DNA of 37,662 nt from an uncultured Prevotellaceae bacterium (GCA_900320245.1 ONRP01000023.1:1-37662), one strand, 5' to 3'. Shown: positions 25,823 to 34,013, counted from the first letter of the stretch. A program made the numbers and translations. The notes: a model not told the origin generated them from the letters alone.

Positions 25823-27667
25823 TCAGGCGTCGTCTGACTGCGCGAGGTACTCGCTCACGGCGGCGGTGAACGGTCGCCAGTACTTCTGGCACTTCACCTC
25901 GCCCACGCCGTGGATGAGGCCGAATTCGGCTTTGGTTGTGGGCTTCTCGGTGGCCATGGCCTGCAGGGACTTGTCGCTGAAGACCATATAGGGGGCGATG
26001 CGGCTTGCCGTGGCGATGGCTTTGCGCACGTCGCGCAGCCTTTCAAACAGCACCTGGTCCATCTGCTTAGCGGCAACGGGTTCGGCGGGGAGGAGCGGCT
26101 GCTCGGCCTCACGCTTTGCCGTGTCGAAACGCTTGCGCTGGTAGCGGTTGAGTTGGATGGTCTGGCGACCGTACAGCACCTCGTTGCCGTATTCGGTGAG
26201 TTTCAGGTGGTTGTTCTCGTCGTAGGCCACATCAAACAGGCCCAACTGCAGCATCTGCAGCAAGTAGGCGTTCCACTCGGGGACGGTGAGTTCGCGCCCC
26301 ACGCCGAAGGTCTTCAGCCGGTCATAGCCTTTCTCGATGATTTCGGCTTTGCGCCAGCCCCGCAGGATGTCGGTCACGGTGAACATCGTGGCCTGCTCGC
26401 CGGTGCGCATGATGGCGCTCAGGGCCATCTGGGCATAGCGTGTGCCGTCGAAGCGCTCGGGTGGGTTGTTGCACACGTCACAGTTGTGGCAGTCGTGGTC
26501 AAAGCGCTCGTTGAAGTAGTTGAGCAGGATGCGTCGGCGGCACACGCCGCTCTCGGCAAACTGCTGCATGCGTTGCAGTTTCTCCATGTTGACCTGGACC
26601 TGTCCCGACTGCCTCGCGAACTGCTGCAGGGTGACCACGTCGCCGTAGGTGTAGAACAGCAGCGCTTCGGCCGCCAGGCCGTCACGTCCTGCACGCCCGA
26701 TTTCCTGGTAGTAACTCTCGATGTTGCGCGGCATGTTGCTGTGGATGACATAGCGCACGTTGCTCTTGTCAATGCCCATGCCGAAGGCGATGGTGGCGCA
26801 TACCACCTTCACGTCGTCGTTGATGAAGTCGCGCTGCACCTGCTGCTTCTCCTTGACGCTCATGCCGGCATGAAAGGCCTTGGCGTTGATGCCCAGGCGG
26901 CTGAGTTCGGCGGCCATCTTCTCGGTGTTCTTGCGGCTCAGGCAATAGATGATGCCGCTCTCGTCGCGGTGCAGGTTGATGAACTGGACAATCTGGCGGA
27001 ACTTCACCTTGCCCGTCGAGCCCTGCACGACGTTCAGCGAGATGTTGGGGCGGTCAAACGAACTGATAAACAGGCGCGCCTCGGGGATGTTCAGTTGCTT
27101 GGCGATGTCGTCGCGCGTGATGCGGTCGGCGGTGGCCGTCAGGGCCATCACGGGGATGTGGGGATATTGCTGCTTGAGCGTGCCCAGTTGGGTGTATTCG
27201 GGACGGAAATCGTGGCCCCATTGCGAGATGCAGTGGGCCTCGTCGACGGCAAACAGGCAGATTCTGTCGATGATGGCGCTCGACCAGCGGCCAATCACGC
27301 TCAGCAGTTTCTCAGGCGAGATATACAGCAACTTGACCTTGCCCTGCAGCAGCAGGTCCACGGTCTGGCGGTTCTCGCTATCGCTCTTCTCGCTGTTCAG
27401 CGCCAGGGCGGGAATGCCGTTCTGCTGCAGCGCGTCGATCTGGTCGTTCATCAGCGCCAGCAGGGGAGAGATGACGATGGCAAAGCCCTCATCGCTCATC
27501 AGGCCGGGAATCTGGTAGCACAGCGACTTGCCGCCACCCGTCGGCATCAGCACGATGCTGTCGCCGCCGTCCAGCGTGTGGCTGATGATGTCCCATTGCT
27601 GCCCCCTGAAACGGTCATAGCCATAGCAGGACTTGAGCAACGCCAGTGCTAATTCCTCTCTTGTCAT
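25823..27667 (-). CDS. recQ: ATP-dependent DNA helicase RecQ
   Basis: A 614-residue 3'-5' DNA helicase acting in recombination and fork repair. Helicase motif I is PTGGGKS at 42-48, motif II DEAH at 142-145, and motif VI GRAGRDG at 324-330. The zinc-binding subdomain uses Cys376 and Cys393, Cys396 and Cys399 ([10 protein letters not shown]), followed by the winged-helix domain. An HRDC-like domain occupies about 530-605 ([17 protein letters not shown], then [11 protein letters not shown]). Length is standard for RecQ. It converges on the NSS transporter; upstream lie heptamer arrays and no clear promoter. Confidence 0.96.
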   Translation of the reverse strand: MTREELALALLKSCYGYDRFRGQQWDIISHTLDGGDSIVLMPTGGGKSLCYQIPGLMSDEGFAIVISPLLALMNDQIDALQQNGIPALALNSEKSDSENRQTVDLLLQGKVKLLYISPEKLLSVIGRWSSAIIDRICLFAVDEAHCISQWGHDFRPEYTQLGTLKQQYPHIPVMALTATADRITRDDIAKQLNIPEARLFISSFDRPNISLNVVQGSTGKVKFRQIVQFINLHRDESGIIYCLSRKNTEKMAAELSRLGINAKAFHAGMSVKEKQQVQRDFINDDVKVVCATIAFGMGIDKSNVRYVIHSNMPRNIESYYQEIGRAGRDGLAAEALLFYTYGDVVTLQQFARQSGQVQVNMEKLQRMQQFAESGVCRRRILLNYFNERFDHDCHNCDVCNNPPERFDGTRYAQMALSAIMRTGEQATMFTVTDILRGWRKAEIIEKGYDRLKTFGVGRELTVPEWNAYLLQMLQLGLFDVAYDENNHLKLTEYGNEVLYGRQTIQLNRYQRKRFDTAKREAEQPLLPAEPVAAKQMDQVLFERLRDVRKAIATASRIAPYMVFSDKSLQAMATEKPTTKAEFGLIHGVGEVKCQKYWRPFTAAVSEYLAQSDDA

Positions 27668-27695
27668 CGTTCCGGTTTTTAGTCTTTTGAGTCCT

Positions 27696-27772
27696 TAGTT
27701 TCTAGTCCCTAGTCCCTAGTCCCTAGTTGTTAGTCCCTAGTCCCTAGTTTCTAGTCCCTAGTCCCTAGTTGG
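27696..27772. repeat. heptamer array, eleven TAGTCCC-type units
   Basis: Eleven in-phase 7-bp units: seven TAGTCCC, two TAGTTTC, one TAGTTGT and one TAGTTGG, in a higher-order order that repeats partly (TTTC, CCC x3, TTGT, CCC x2, TTTC, CCC x2, TTGG). The minus strand has CTAGGG at each junction, so TAG is present in every unit on both strands. Located upstream of recQ. Confidence 0.9.
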
Positions 27773-27782
27773 CGGATGCCAA

Positions 27783-27838
27783 CTCTTATCTCTTATCTCT
27801 TATCTCTTATCTCTTATCTCTTAACTGTTAACTAACTC
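27783..27838. repeat. heptamer array, CTCTTAT and CTNTTAA units ending at a stop codon
   Basis: Five CTCTTAT units, then CTCTTAA, CTGTTAA and CTAACTC, eight in-phase heptamers. The last unit directly abuts the TAA stop codon (27841-27839) of the sugar transferase. The last units have the same composition as the array at 3252-3384. Confidence 0.88.
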
Positions 27839-29236
27839 TTAGTACGCGTTCGCTTCGCCCTTGATGGCGTTCCACACGGTGCGGAAGATGATTTTCAGGT
27901 CCATGAAGAAGGTCCAGTTCTCGGCGTACCACACGTCGAGTTCGACGCGCTTCTCCATCTGCCACAACTCCTCGGTCTGGCCGCGGAATCCGCGCACCTG
28001 GGCCCATCCGGTGATGCCGGGCTTGATGGTGTGGCGCAGCATGTACTTGTCGATGAGTTCGCTGTACATCTCGGTCTGGGCCACCATGTGGGGTCGGGGA
28101 CCCACGATGCTCATCTCGCCCCGCCACACATTATAGAATTGTGGCAACTCGTCGATGCTCGTGCGGCGCAGGAAGTTGCCGAAACGCGTCACGCGGGGGT
28201 CGTCCTTGGTGGCCTGCACGGTGTCGCTGTCGTCGTTGATGCGCATGGTGCGGAACTTGTAGCAGTCGAAGGCCTGCCCGCGGTAGCCCGTGCGTTTCTG
28301 GACAAAAAAGATGGGACCCGGCGACGACAACTTGATGCCGATGGCCACAGGGATGATGACCAGCGGCGACAGGATGAGCACCACGGTCGACATCAGCAGG
28401 TCGAACGAGCGCTTGATGACGCGGTTGATGGGATTCTTCAGGGGGTAGGGGTGGACGGCCAGGATGGGCACGTCGCCCACCGACTGCAGTTCAAACTGGC
28501 GCGTCACCGTGCGGCCGAACTGCGGCACATAATAGAAGTCCACGGCATTGTTGTCGGCGATGCGGATCATGCGCGACACGTTCTGGTTGTCCTCGATGTC
28601 GGGCACGGCGCAGAACATCTCGTCGACCTGGTGTGTCTTGACGAACTGTTCCACGTCGTCGAGGGTGCCCTGGTAGGCTGCCGACGCCGACCGTGCCTTG
28701 GGGTTGTTGTCAAAGAAGCCCACGATGTGGTAACCGTAGCCCAGGTCGGCCAGCATCTCATTGATCAGGCGCACGCCCACCGTGCCGCCGCCGATGACGA
28801 TGACACGCTTGAAGTTGAAACCGCGGTTGCGGTACAGTTTCACGAACTGGCGCGACAGCACCCACCAGGTGGCCAGCACCAGGAAGAACAGGACGTAGAA
28901 CAGCAGCAGGTGTTGCCAGTACACGTCGGTCGGCCCCAGGAAGGTGGTCAGCGTCACGAAGATTCCAGCATGGGTCAGCACCAGTTTCAGGGCCTGGCCC
29001 ACCACCTTCTCGGCGTAGAACACGCGGCGCTCGTGCACATCGTTGTAGAAGTAGATGCACACCAGCATGGCGACGTTGAGCACGAGCCACACGGGACGCG
29101 AGAACATCGTGTCGTGAGGCGACTGCGATGCGCCGTCCCACAACATGATGGCAAGGTACGTGAGATTGACAATCAGCAGGTCAATGCAACTGAATATCCA
29201 TCTGACGAATTGTCCGTATCGGCCTTTACTTTTCAT
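27839..29236 (-). CDS. polyprenyl-phosphate hexose-1-phosphate transferase (WcaJ/PglC-type superfamily)
   Basis: A 465-residue inner-membrane enzyme that starts a surface glycan by placing a sugar 1-phosphate on undecaprenyl phosphate. Four helices near the N-terminus are followed by a Rossmann-like domain (RVIVIGGGTVGVRL, near 145). A further membrane helix precedes the catalytic C-terminal domain, whose signatures are FFVQKRTGYRGQAF, FDCYKFRTM and the DELPQ and MSIVGPRP segments. The long form with the N-terminal helices is that of WcaJ/WbaP. The sugar donor is unknown. No glycosyltransferases follow, so the rest of the locus must be elsewhere. The stop codon touches a heptamer array. Confidence 0.92.
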   Translation of the reverse strand: MKSKGRYGQFVRWIFSCIDLLIVNLTYLAIMLWDGASQSPHDTMFSRPVWLVLNVAMLVCIYFYNDVHERRVFYAEKVVGQALKLVLTHAGIFVTLTTFLGPTDVYWQHLLLFYVLFFLVLATWWVLSRQFVKLYRNRGFNFKRVIVIGGGTVGVRLINEMLADLGYGYHIVGFFDNNPKARSASAAYQGTLDDVEQFVKTHQVDEMFCAVPDIEDNQNVSRMIRIADNNAVDFYYVPQFGRTVTRQFELQSVGDVPILAVHPYPLKNPINRVIKRSFDLLMSTVVLILSPLVIIPVAIGIKLSSPGPIFFVQKRTGYRGQAFDCYKFRTMRINDDSDTVQATKDDPRVTRFGNFLRRTSIDELPQFYNVWRGEMSIVGPRPHMVAQTEMYSELIDKYMLRHTIKPGITGWAQVRGFRGQTEELWQMEKRVELDVWYAENWTFFMDLKIIFRTVWNAIKGEANAY

Positions 29237-29276
29237 TGGGTTTCGTTAATGGACACTGTCTGTTCCACCTGCGCTG

Positions 29277-29323
29277 CATCGGGCACGGGGGGATGTTGTC
29301 CATCCCCCACGTGGTGCCTGATG
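29277..29323. repeat. large two-part inverted repeat between the DUF349 and sugar transferase genes
   Basis: Inner stem GGGGGATG (29288-29295) with CATCCCCC (29301-29308) is perfect over a five-base loop. Outer arms CATCGGGCAC (29277-29286) and GTGCCTGATG (29314-29323) match nine of ten. No T run follows on either strand, so it is not a standard terminator. Confidence 0.6.
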
Positions 29324-29362
29324 TGTTGGCGTTGGGTAGCAATCAGGGGGGGCACAACGCCG

Positions 29363-31330
29363 TTAAGCGTTGTCCAATTCCTTGATCTTCTGCTCCAGTT
29401 CGGCAATTTCTTCTTTGAGGCGCGCGATGCGGCGTTCCATCTCCTGGACCAGCGTGTTGCCGCTCTTGGTGTTGGCGGTGAGGAAGCCCATGTTGTTCTC
29501 AAAGGTCTTGAGTTCACTCATGCGCTGCTCGTAACTGCGCACCAGGCGGTCGCGCTCGCTCAGGCCGCGGTCGCTGCCCGACGACTGGCGCGGGCCACGG
29601 CTGCCACCGTCGCTGTAACGGCTGCCGCGCATGTTGAGCGTCTCGAATGCCTTGTCGATCAGTTCACGGTACTGGGCATAGATTTTGTCTTTCTCCTTGA
29701 AGGGGACGTGTCCGATTTCCTGCCAGCGGTCCATCAGGTCGCGCACCGTCTGGGCGGCACCGTCGGCAGCCTCCTCGATGGTCGACTTCAGCGTGGCGAT
29801 GATTTCCTTCTTGGCCTTCAGGTTCTCGTGCTCGACGGCGTGGACGTTGACGTTCTGTTTCTTCTTCTGCTCGAAGAAGTGGTCACACGCTGCGATGAAG
29901 CGTTTCCACACGGCGTCGCTGTGCTTCTTCACCACGGGGCCGATGGTCTTCCACTCCTTCTGCATCTCGACGAACTTGTCGGTGGCCTCTTTCCACTCGG
30001 TGGAGTCCATGAGGGCCTCGGCACGCTCACACAGGTCAATCTTCTTGGCCAGGTTGCTGCTCAGTTCCTCCTTCATCGACTTGTAGAACTCGGCCTTCTT
30101 GCCGAAGAAGTCGTCACACGACTTGCGGAACCGGGCAAACAGGGCGGCATTGGCTTTGCGCGAAGCGTAGCCCAACTTTTTCCAGTCTTCCTGCAGGGCG
30201 ATGATCTGCTTGGTCACCTCGTCCCACTGTGCATAGGTCTTGAGGTTGTCGGTCGAGATTTGCTCGATCTTCTCGCACAGGGCCGTCTTGGCGTCGGCAT
30301 TCTCTTTCTCCTTGCTCTTGCGGTCCTCAAAGAAGGCCTGGTATTTCTTGTTGATGGCACTCGAGGCAGCCTTGAAGCGGGCCCACAACTCCTCGCGCAG
30401 TTCCTTGGCAACGGGGCCTATCTCGCGCCACTTGTTGTGCAGTTCCTGCAGTTTCCTGAAGGCGCTCACGATGTCGGTCTCCTCGTCCAGTTCCTCGGCC
30501 TCCTCACACAGTTGCTGCTTCAACTCCAGGTTCTTCTTGAAGTCGTAGTCGCGCAGTTCCTTGTTCATCTTAAGCACGTCATAGAAACGCTCGGTGGCGC
30601 GCTGGAACTCCTTCCACACCTCGGTGTCGGCAGTGGCGGGCACCTCGCCGGCGTCCTTGAAGTCCTGCTGCAGTTGCTTCACGCGGTTGAACTGGCGGTT
30701 GATGTTGTCGGGGTCGTTGGCGATTTCGTTGATCAGCGCGATGATCTGGCGCTTCTTCGACAGGTTGGCCTCACGGTTGGCTTCCAGAGCCGCGTTGAAC
30801 TCGGTGCGGCGTTCCTTGAGCACGTTGAGCAGTTCTTTCAGGTTCTCCTCGTCGGGGTCCTCTTTCTGGACAAAGTCGCCCTCCTCGTTACCGTTGGCCA
30901 GGAATTCCTCACGCTCCTTGGCGAGTTCCTCGCGGCGCAGGGCAAAGAATGCGGCCTTGATGGCCTGCACCTCGTCCTTCACCTCCTCGATGGGGCGGGA
31001 GGCTACCTCGCGCATCATCTCCACCAGTTCGCTCTTGCTCTTGCCGGCAAGGTCGAGTTTGGGCGCGGCGGCCTCTTTCTCAGCGTCCTCGCTGGCGGGT
31101 TGCTCGGCAGCGGGCTCCTCGGTGACGGGTTCTTCGGCGGGTGCCGGCTCCTCGGCGGCGGGCTCTTCGTTAGCGACGGGTGCCTCGACAGCAGCGGGTT
31201 CCTCGGCGGGTGCCTCGACTTTAACTTCTTCACTCACAACTTCCTGGGGCTCGTTCTGGGCCTCAGTGCTCAAGATTTGATCCTTCTCGAGATTGTTCAT
31301 CGATTCAGATTGTTCACGCGGTTCCATCAT
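29363..31330 (-). CDS. DUF349-repeat protein
   Basis: A 655-residue, highly helical cytoplasmic protein from ATG 31330; the in-frame ATG at 31381 lies at or before the predicted transcript start. The first part is acidic and low-complexity (Glu/Pro/Ala-rich, about 35-110). The centre holds several tandem DUF349 repeats, each with a conserved W (for example EEFQRATERFYDVLKMNKEL, LHNKWREIGPVAKELREELW, LQEDWKKLGYASRKANAALF, MQKEWKTIGPVVKKHSDAVW, LMDRWQEIGHVPFKEKDKIY). A Ser/Gly/Arg-rich stretch follows, and the chain ends in a coiled coil (ARLKEEIAELEQKIKEL). The role of DUF349 proteins in Bacteroidota is not established; nucleic-acid or scaffold binding is possible. Confidence 0.88.
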   Translation of the reverse strand: MMEPREQSESMNNLEKDQILSTEAQNEPQEVVSEEVKVEAPAEEPAAVEAPVANEEPAAEEPAPAEEPVTEEPAAEQPASEDAEKEAAAPKLDLAGKSKSELVEMMREVASRPIEEVKDEVQAIKAAFFALRREELAKEREEFLANGNEEGDFVQKEDPDEENLKELLNVLKERRTEFNAALEANREANLSKKRQIIALINEIANDPDNINRQFNRVKQLQQDFKDAGEVPATADTEVWKEFQRATERFYDVLKMNKELRDYDFKKNLELKQQLCEEAEELDEETDIVSAFRKLQELHNKWREIGPVAKELREELWARFKAASSAINKKYQAFFEDRKSKEKENADAKTALCEKIEQISTDNLKTYAQWDEVTKQIIALQEDWKKLGYASRKANAALFARFRKSCDDFFGKKAEFYKSMKEELSSNLAKKIDLCERAEALMDSTEWKEATDKFVEMQKEWKTIGPVVKKHSDAVWKRFIAACDHFFEQKKKQNVNVHAVEHENLKAKKEIIATLKSTIEEAADGAAQTVRDLMDRWQEIGHVPFKEKDKIYAQYRELIDKAFETLNMRGSRYSDGGSRGPRQSSGSDRGLSERDRLVRSYEQRMSELKTFENNMGFLTANTKSGNTLVQEMERRIARLKEEIAELEQKIKELDNA

Positions 31331-31347
31331 AATTTTTTCGTTTAGTT

Positions 31348-31367
31348 CAGGCACCCGGGAGTGCCTG
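31348..31367. repeat. perfect hairpin in the leader of the DUF349 gene
   Basis: CAGGCAC (31348-31354) and GTGCCTG (31361-31367) pair around a six-base loop, lying between the predicted transcript start near 31380 and ATG 31330. Confidence 0.5.
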
Positions 31368-31385
31368 ATGTTCATATTCAAACTC

Positions 31386-31415
31386 CAAATTTAGGCATTT
31401 TTTCTCACCCGCAAA
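31386..31415 (-). promoter_or_regulatory. promoter of the DUF349 gene
   Basis: Minus strand: TTTG (31415-31412), an 18-base spacer and TAAATTTG (31393-31386). Leader about 50 bases. Between 31416 and 31530 I see nothing but A/T-rich sequence. Confidence 0.6.
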
Positions 31416-31530
31416 GCCTTTTTGACCGATTTTTTGCATTTTTGCCCGTTTTTTCCAAAAAAATGGCCAATGATATAGATGTAGGACCAACTCCTGCGAG
31501 GCTAATGCTAATTACATGAATTCAGCCAAT

Positions 31531-31590
31531 TTAATGCGAATTTTTAATAATTTTTCGTGAAATTCGTCTCATTAGCGAAATTCGCATTAA
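31531..31590. repeat. 13-bp perfect inverted repeat, likely dispersed element
   Basis: TTAATGCGAATTT (31531-31543) and AAATTCGCATTAA (31578-31590) are exact inverses, with further AATTCG-like pairings inside. This kind of A/T-rich palindrome is one I recall between genes in related genomes, but copy number here is unknown. Confidence 0.6.
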
Positions 31591-31601
31591 AAATACTTTT
31601 A

Positions 31602-31656
31602 GGGTCAACTGCTATATCGTTTTCAATTTGTTTTGATTTTTCGGCCGTCAGGCCGA
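31602..31656. repeat. module: GGGTCAACTGCTATATC plus TCGGCC hairpin
   Basis: The 17-mer at 31602-31618 recurs at 31874-31890 and 33628-33644. Downstream the TCGGCC/GGCCGA hairpin (31641-31656) is followed by GATGAA, as it is at 33666-33682 and 34057-34073 in a variant form. The bases 31657-31689 between this and the next repeat hold nothing I can name. Confidence 0.75.
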
Positions 31657-31689
31657 TGAACATTACCTGGTCGCAACGATAACACACCG

Positions 31690-31890
31690 CCATTGATCGC
31701 GCTGGCGCGCGAGAAATCTAAAAATTCTTGATTTGTGCAATGATTTAAATGTTGGCCCTGCAATGGAATGACGGTGCGTTTGACCGTGCTGCGCACGGGA
31801 AATTTTTCAAATTAAATATTAAAATAAAAATTTGCTTAATTTCCCGCCCGTCAGGGCGGTTAATACTATAGATGGGTCAACTGCTATATC
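31690..31890. repeat. dispersed intergenic repeat, short copy
   Basis: About 200 bases nearly identical to 33313-33644 apart from an insertion there, in the same orientation. It contains a TCGCGC/GCGCGA hairpin (31697-31712), a CCGTGC/GCACGG hairpin (near 31783-31798), an A/T-rich middle and a CCGCCC/GGGCGG hairpin near 31844-31859, and ends in the 17-mer described above. Confidence 0.9.
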
Positions 31891-31898
31891 ATTACACA

Positions 31899-31942
31899 TA
31901 AAATGAGGGACCGATAAGCCCGAATGGACTTGTCGGCCCCCT
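31899..31942 (-). terminator. terminator after the cyclophilin operon
   Basis: CCGATAAG (31911-31918) pairs with CTTGTCGG (31929-31936, one G-U), extended by AGGG/CCCT outside. On the minus strand a short T run follows (complement of 31900-31903). It lies 25 bases past the cyclophilin stop. Confidence 0.5.
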
Positions 31943-31967
31943 GTTGGGAGTCGGGTCGCGGTCAGCG

Positions 31968-32792
31968 TCACTCCACGATGCTGGCCTTGATGATCTTGAT
32001 GTCGACGGTGGGACGGTCCCTGCGGTCAGTGGTGGTGTTCTGGATCTTGTCCACCACGTCCATGCCCTCGACCACCTCGCCGAACACGGTATACTGGCCG
32101 TCGAGGTGCGGGGTGCCGCCGATGGTGGTGTAGGCCTCGATCAGTTCATCGAACTGGGCTTCGGCTTCGGTCTGCCGGATGAGTTCGCCCTGCAAGGCAT
32201 GGATGCCGGCTTCGTCATTGCTCTCTTGCAGTTGCTTGATCTTGTCCTGGTTCTCCATGACAAGGCGGCGGAAGATATCCTGCTTCTTGGCTTGGAGCAT
32301 GCCCATCAGTTGCTCGGTGCCGAAGACTTGGCCCGTGACGATGTAGAACTGGCTGCCACTGCTGCGGCGCATAGGGTTGGCCTGGTCACCCGTGCGCGCT
32401 GCGGCCAGGGCACCGCGCTTGTGGAAGTACTTGGGAAAGACAAACTCGGCTTCGATCGTGTAGCCGGGGTCGCCGCCGCCCAGAAAGTCGTCGGGACCGG
32501 CGGTCTTGGAGTCGGGGTCGCCGGTCTGAATCATGAAGTTGTTGATCACGCGGTGGAAGAGCACGCCGTCATAGAAGCCTTCCTTGACCAACTTGACGAA
32601 GTTGTCGCGGTGCTGGGGCGTCTCGTTGTAGAGTTCGACCACGATGTCGCCCAGCGAGGTCTCGAGTTTTACTTTTGTCATCTTATTGTCGGTGGGTTGC
32701 GATGGCGCTGTGCCCTCGGGGGTGCCGGCCGAGCACGACATCAGCGTGAAGACTGCCATCATAATGGATAGAATCAAATTCTTCTTCATCAT
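31968..32792 (-). CDS. cyclophilin-type peptidyl-prolyl isomerase, lipoprotein
   Basis: A 274-residue proline isomerase with a lipoprotein signal peptide (lipobox LMSC, Cys20), so it acts on folding proteins in the periplasm or at the outer membrane. The cyclophilin core has VLFHRVINNFMIQTGDP with the catalytic Arg, then SSGSQFYIVTG and TVFGEVVEGMDVVD. About 70 residues of charged helix are inserted between those last two elements (QVFGTEQLMGMLQAKKQ and on), making it longer than E. coli PpiA or PpiB; I have seen this insert in other Bacteroidota cyclophilins. It lies 37 bases behind the small helical protein gene and shares its promoter. Confidence 0.92.
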   Translation of the reverse strand: MMKKNLILSIMMAVFTLMSCSAGTPEGTAPSQPTDNKMTKVKLETSLGDIVVELYNETPQHRDNFVKLVKEGFYDGVLFHRVINNFMIQTGDPDSKTAGPDDFLGGGDPGYTIEAEFVFPKYFHKRGALAAARTGDQANPMRRSSGSQFYIVTGQVFGTEQLMGMLQAKKQDIFRRLVMENQDKIKQLQESNDEAGIHALQGELIRQTEAEAQFDELIEAYTTIGGTPHLDGQYTVFGEVVEGMDVVDKIQNTTTDRRDRPTVDIKIIKASIVE

Positions 32793-32829
32793 CGTTGTTT
32801 ATCTGGTTTTGGGATTGTCTACTTGACGA

Positions 32830-33204
32830 TTACAGGCCCAAGGGATACAGGCGCTTGTAGATGCGGCGGAAGTTGTCGTCGCTCTCGCTCAGTTCGTCGG
32901 CATGCTCCCTGTAGTCAGGGCCCCATATCGATGATGCCAGCGTGGCCAGGTACACGCGGTCGCGGTCCTTGTCGATGGCGGCCTTGATCAGCAGGTCGAT
33001 GCTCGAGGCATACCGCTCACGGTCGATGGCGTTCAGGTAGCGAGCGGTGCTCACCACAAACTGGCCCGTCCGGTCCTTCATAATCATATTGTCGACCAGG
33101 GCCGACATGTCCTCGTCGATGCTGCCGATGTTGTTGGCGATGTACTCATAGGTCAACAGCCCGTTCGAGTCATTCTCCAGCATCTGTTTGATGTTCTTGT
33201 CCAT
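32830..33204 (-). CDS. small helical cytoplasmic protein, unknown function
   Basis: A 124-residue acidic, helix-rich protein from ATG 33204; the frame is open upstream to 33258 but a -7 box at 33238-33245 puts those codons before the transcript start. No signal peptide or membrane helix. Features are a short N-terminal helix (MDKNIKQMLEND), a central region with DNMIMKDRTGQFVVSTARYLNAI, and a C-terminal DDNFRRIYKRLYPLGL. I do not recognise the family. It is the first gene of a two-gene unit with the cyclophilin. Confidence 0.75.
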   Translation of the reverse strand: MDKNIKQMLENDSNGLLTYEYIANNIGSIDEDMSALVDNMIMKDRTGQFVVSTARYLNAIDRERYASSIDLLIKAAIDKDRDRVYLATLASSIWGPDYREHADELSESDDNFRRIYKRLYPLGL

Positions 33205-33237
33205 GTATATAATGTAATGTGGTTCGTTTACAGTCGG

Positions 33238-33245
33238 CAAAGATA
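33238..33245 (-). promoter_or_regulatory. -7 box of the small-protein/cyclophilin unit
   Basis: TATCTTTG on the minus strand, giving a leader of about 28 bases to ATG 33204. The upstream TTTG box is not clear. Confidence 0.45.
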
Positions 33246-33312
33246 ATGCTTTTTTCATTCACGCACACTTTCGGGGCCAAAAATTCAACTTGAGGTCGCC
33301 AAACGGACGCTC

Positions 33313-33644
33313 CCATTGATCGCGCTGGCGCGCGAGAAATCAAAAAAATCTTGATTTGCGCAATGATTTAAATGTTGGCCCTGCAATGGAATGACGTTGC
33401 GTTTGACCGTGCTGCGCACGGGAAAACATGTGCAATGCCGAAGGCAAACGAACTTGTTCGATTTGCTGAGGTGCCGCCATGTTTCGGGAAAACATGTGCA
33501 AGCCGAAGGCAAACGAACTTGTTCGATTTGCTGAGGTGCCGCCATGTTTCGGGAAATTTTTCAAATTAAATATTAAAATAAAAATTTGCTTAATTTCCCG
33601 CCCGTCAGGGCGGTTAATACTCTAGATGGGTCAACTGCTATATC
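33313..33644. repeat. dispersed intergenic repeat, long copy with insertion
   Basis: Second copy of the 31690-31890 element in direct orientation, interrupted after the CCGTGC/GCACGG hairpin by the two tandem units at 33420-33550. The flanks rejoin at the same GGGAAA as in the short copy. Short open frames across it are not genes. Confidence 0.9.
33420..33550. repeat. nested tandem duplication, 66-bp and 65-bp units
   Basis: 33420-33485 and 33486-33550 are the same sequence apart from one missing T. Each starts GGGAAAACATGTGCAA and holds the stem GCAAA-GAAC/GTTC-TTTGC centred on CGAACTTGTTCG. Both units are absent from the copy at 31690-31890. Confidence 0.92.
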
Positions 33645-33665
33645 GTTCTGGCTTGTTTTGATTTC

Positions 33666-33682
33666 TCGGCCGATTCGGCCGA
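33666..33682. repeat. twin 8-bp palindrome, copy 1
   Basis: TCGGCCGA, T, TCGGCCGA. The same 17 bases with the same GATTTC and TGAA flanks recur at 34057-34073. Confidence 0.8.
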
Positions 33683-33758
33683 TGAAACCTGCGTCAAGTT
33701 TTTGGAAATTAGACCCGTAGGCTGAATTAAAGAGTCTGATTTCTTGCCAGTCGACAGT

Positions 33759-34013
33759 CACCCGGAGGGTGGCCTATGGGTAACCCCCGATAAATCAGGC
33801 AACTGAGCAGAGCGAAGGCGGCTGATTCATCGGGGGGGGCATGAATGGTGACCCGTCGCTGAAGGCGACCCCTTTCATCGTGGACCAGCACAGATGGGGT
33901 CGCCTCCAGCGACGGAGATGGTATTGCCCCCACCCGTGGGTAATGCAATCCGCTGAGCGGTAGCGAAGTGGTTTGCATTACCCACGGTTATTCAAGTGAC
34001 CGCCCTTCGGGCG
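33759..34013. repeat. cluster of five inverted repeats (structured intergenic region)
   Basis: In order: CACCC/GGGTG (33759-33771); a 15-base arm CCCCCGATAAATCAG (33784-33798) pairing 14 of 15 with 33822-33836; a 20-base arm at 33853-33872 pairing 19 of 20 with 33896-33915; a perfect 15-base arm CCGTGGGTAATGCAA (33934-33948) with 33973-33987; and CGCCC/GGGCG (34001-34013). The loops of the second and fourth share CTGAGC and AGCGAAG. No credible coding frame crosses the cluster. Confidence 0.88.

Noticed and set aside
25910-27652. Plus-strand open frame of 580 codons opposite recQ
   Set aside because: Mirror image of the RecQ coding frame with no family likeness; RecQ motifs are complete on the other strand.
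28031-31345. Plus-strand open frame of 1,104 codons
   Set aside because: It lies antisense to two well-recognised genes (DUF349 protein, sugar transferase). Its composition (runs of Val, Leu, His, Gly, Gln) is the mirror of their codon use, and it has no domain or start context.
31331-31381. Upstream start of the DUF349 frame
   Set aside because: The ATG at 31381 lies at or before the predicted transcript start near 31380, and the extension spans a leader hairpin.
33285-33569. Short frames across the tandem 66-bp units
   Set aside because: They arise from the repeat itself, occur on both strands and encode only the repeated units.
31690-33644. Composite transposon
   Set aside because: The flanking direct repeats are only 200 bp, have no transposase or terminal inverted repeats, and no target duplication can be confirmed. 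Kept as a dispersed repeat pair.
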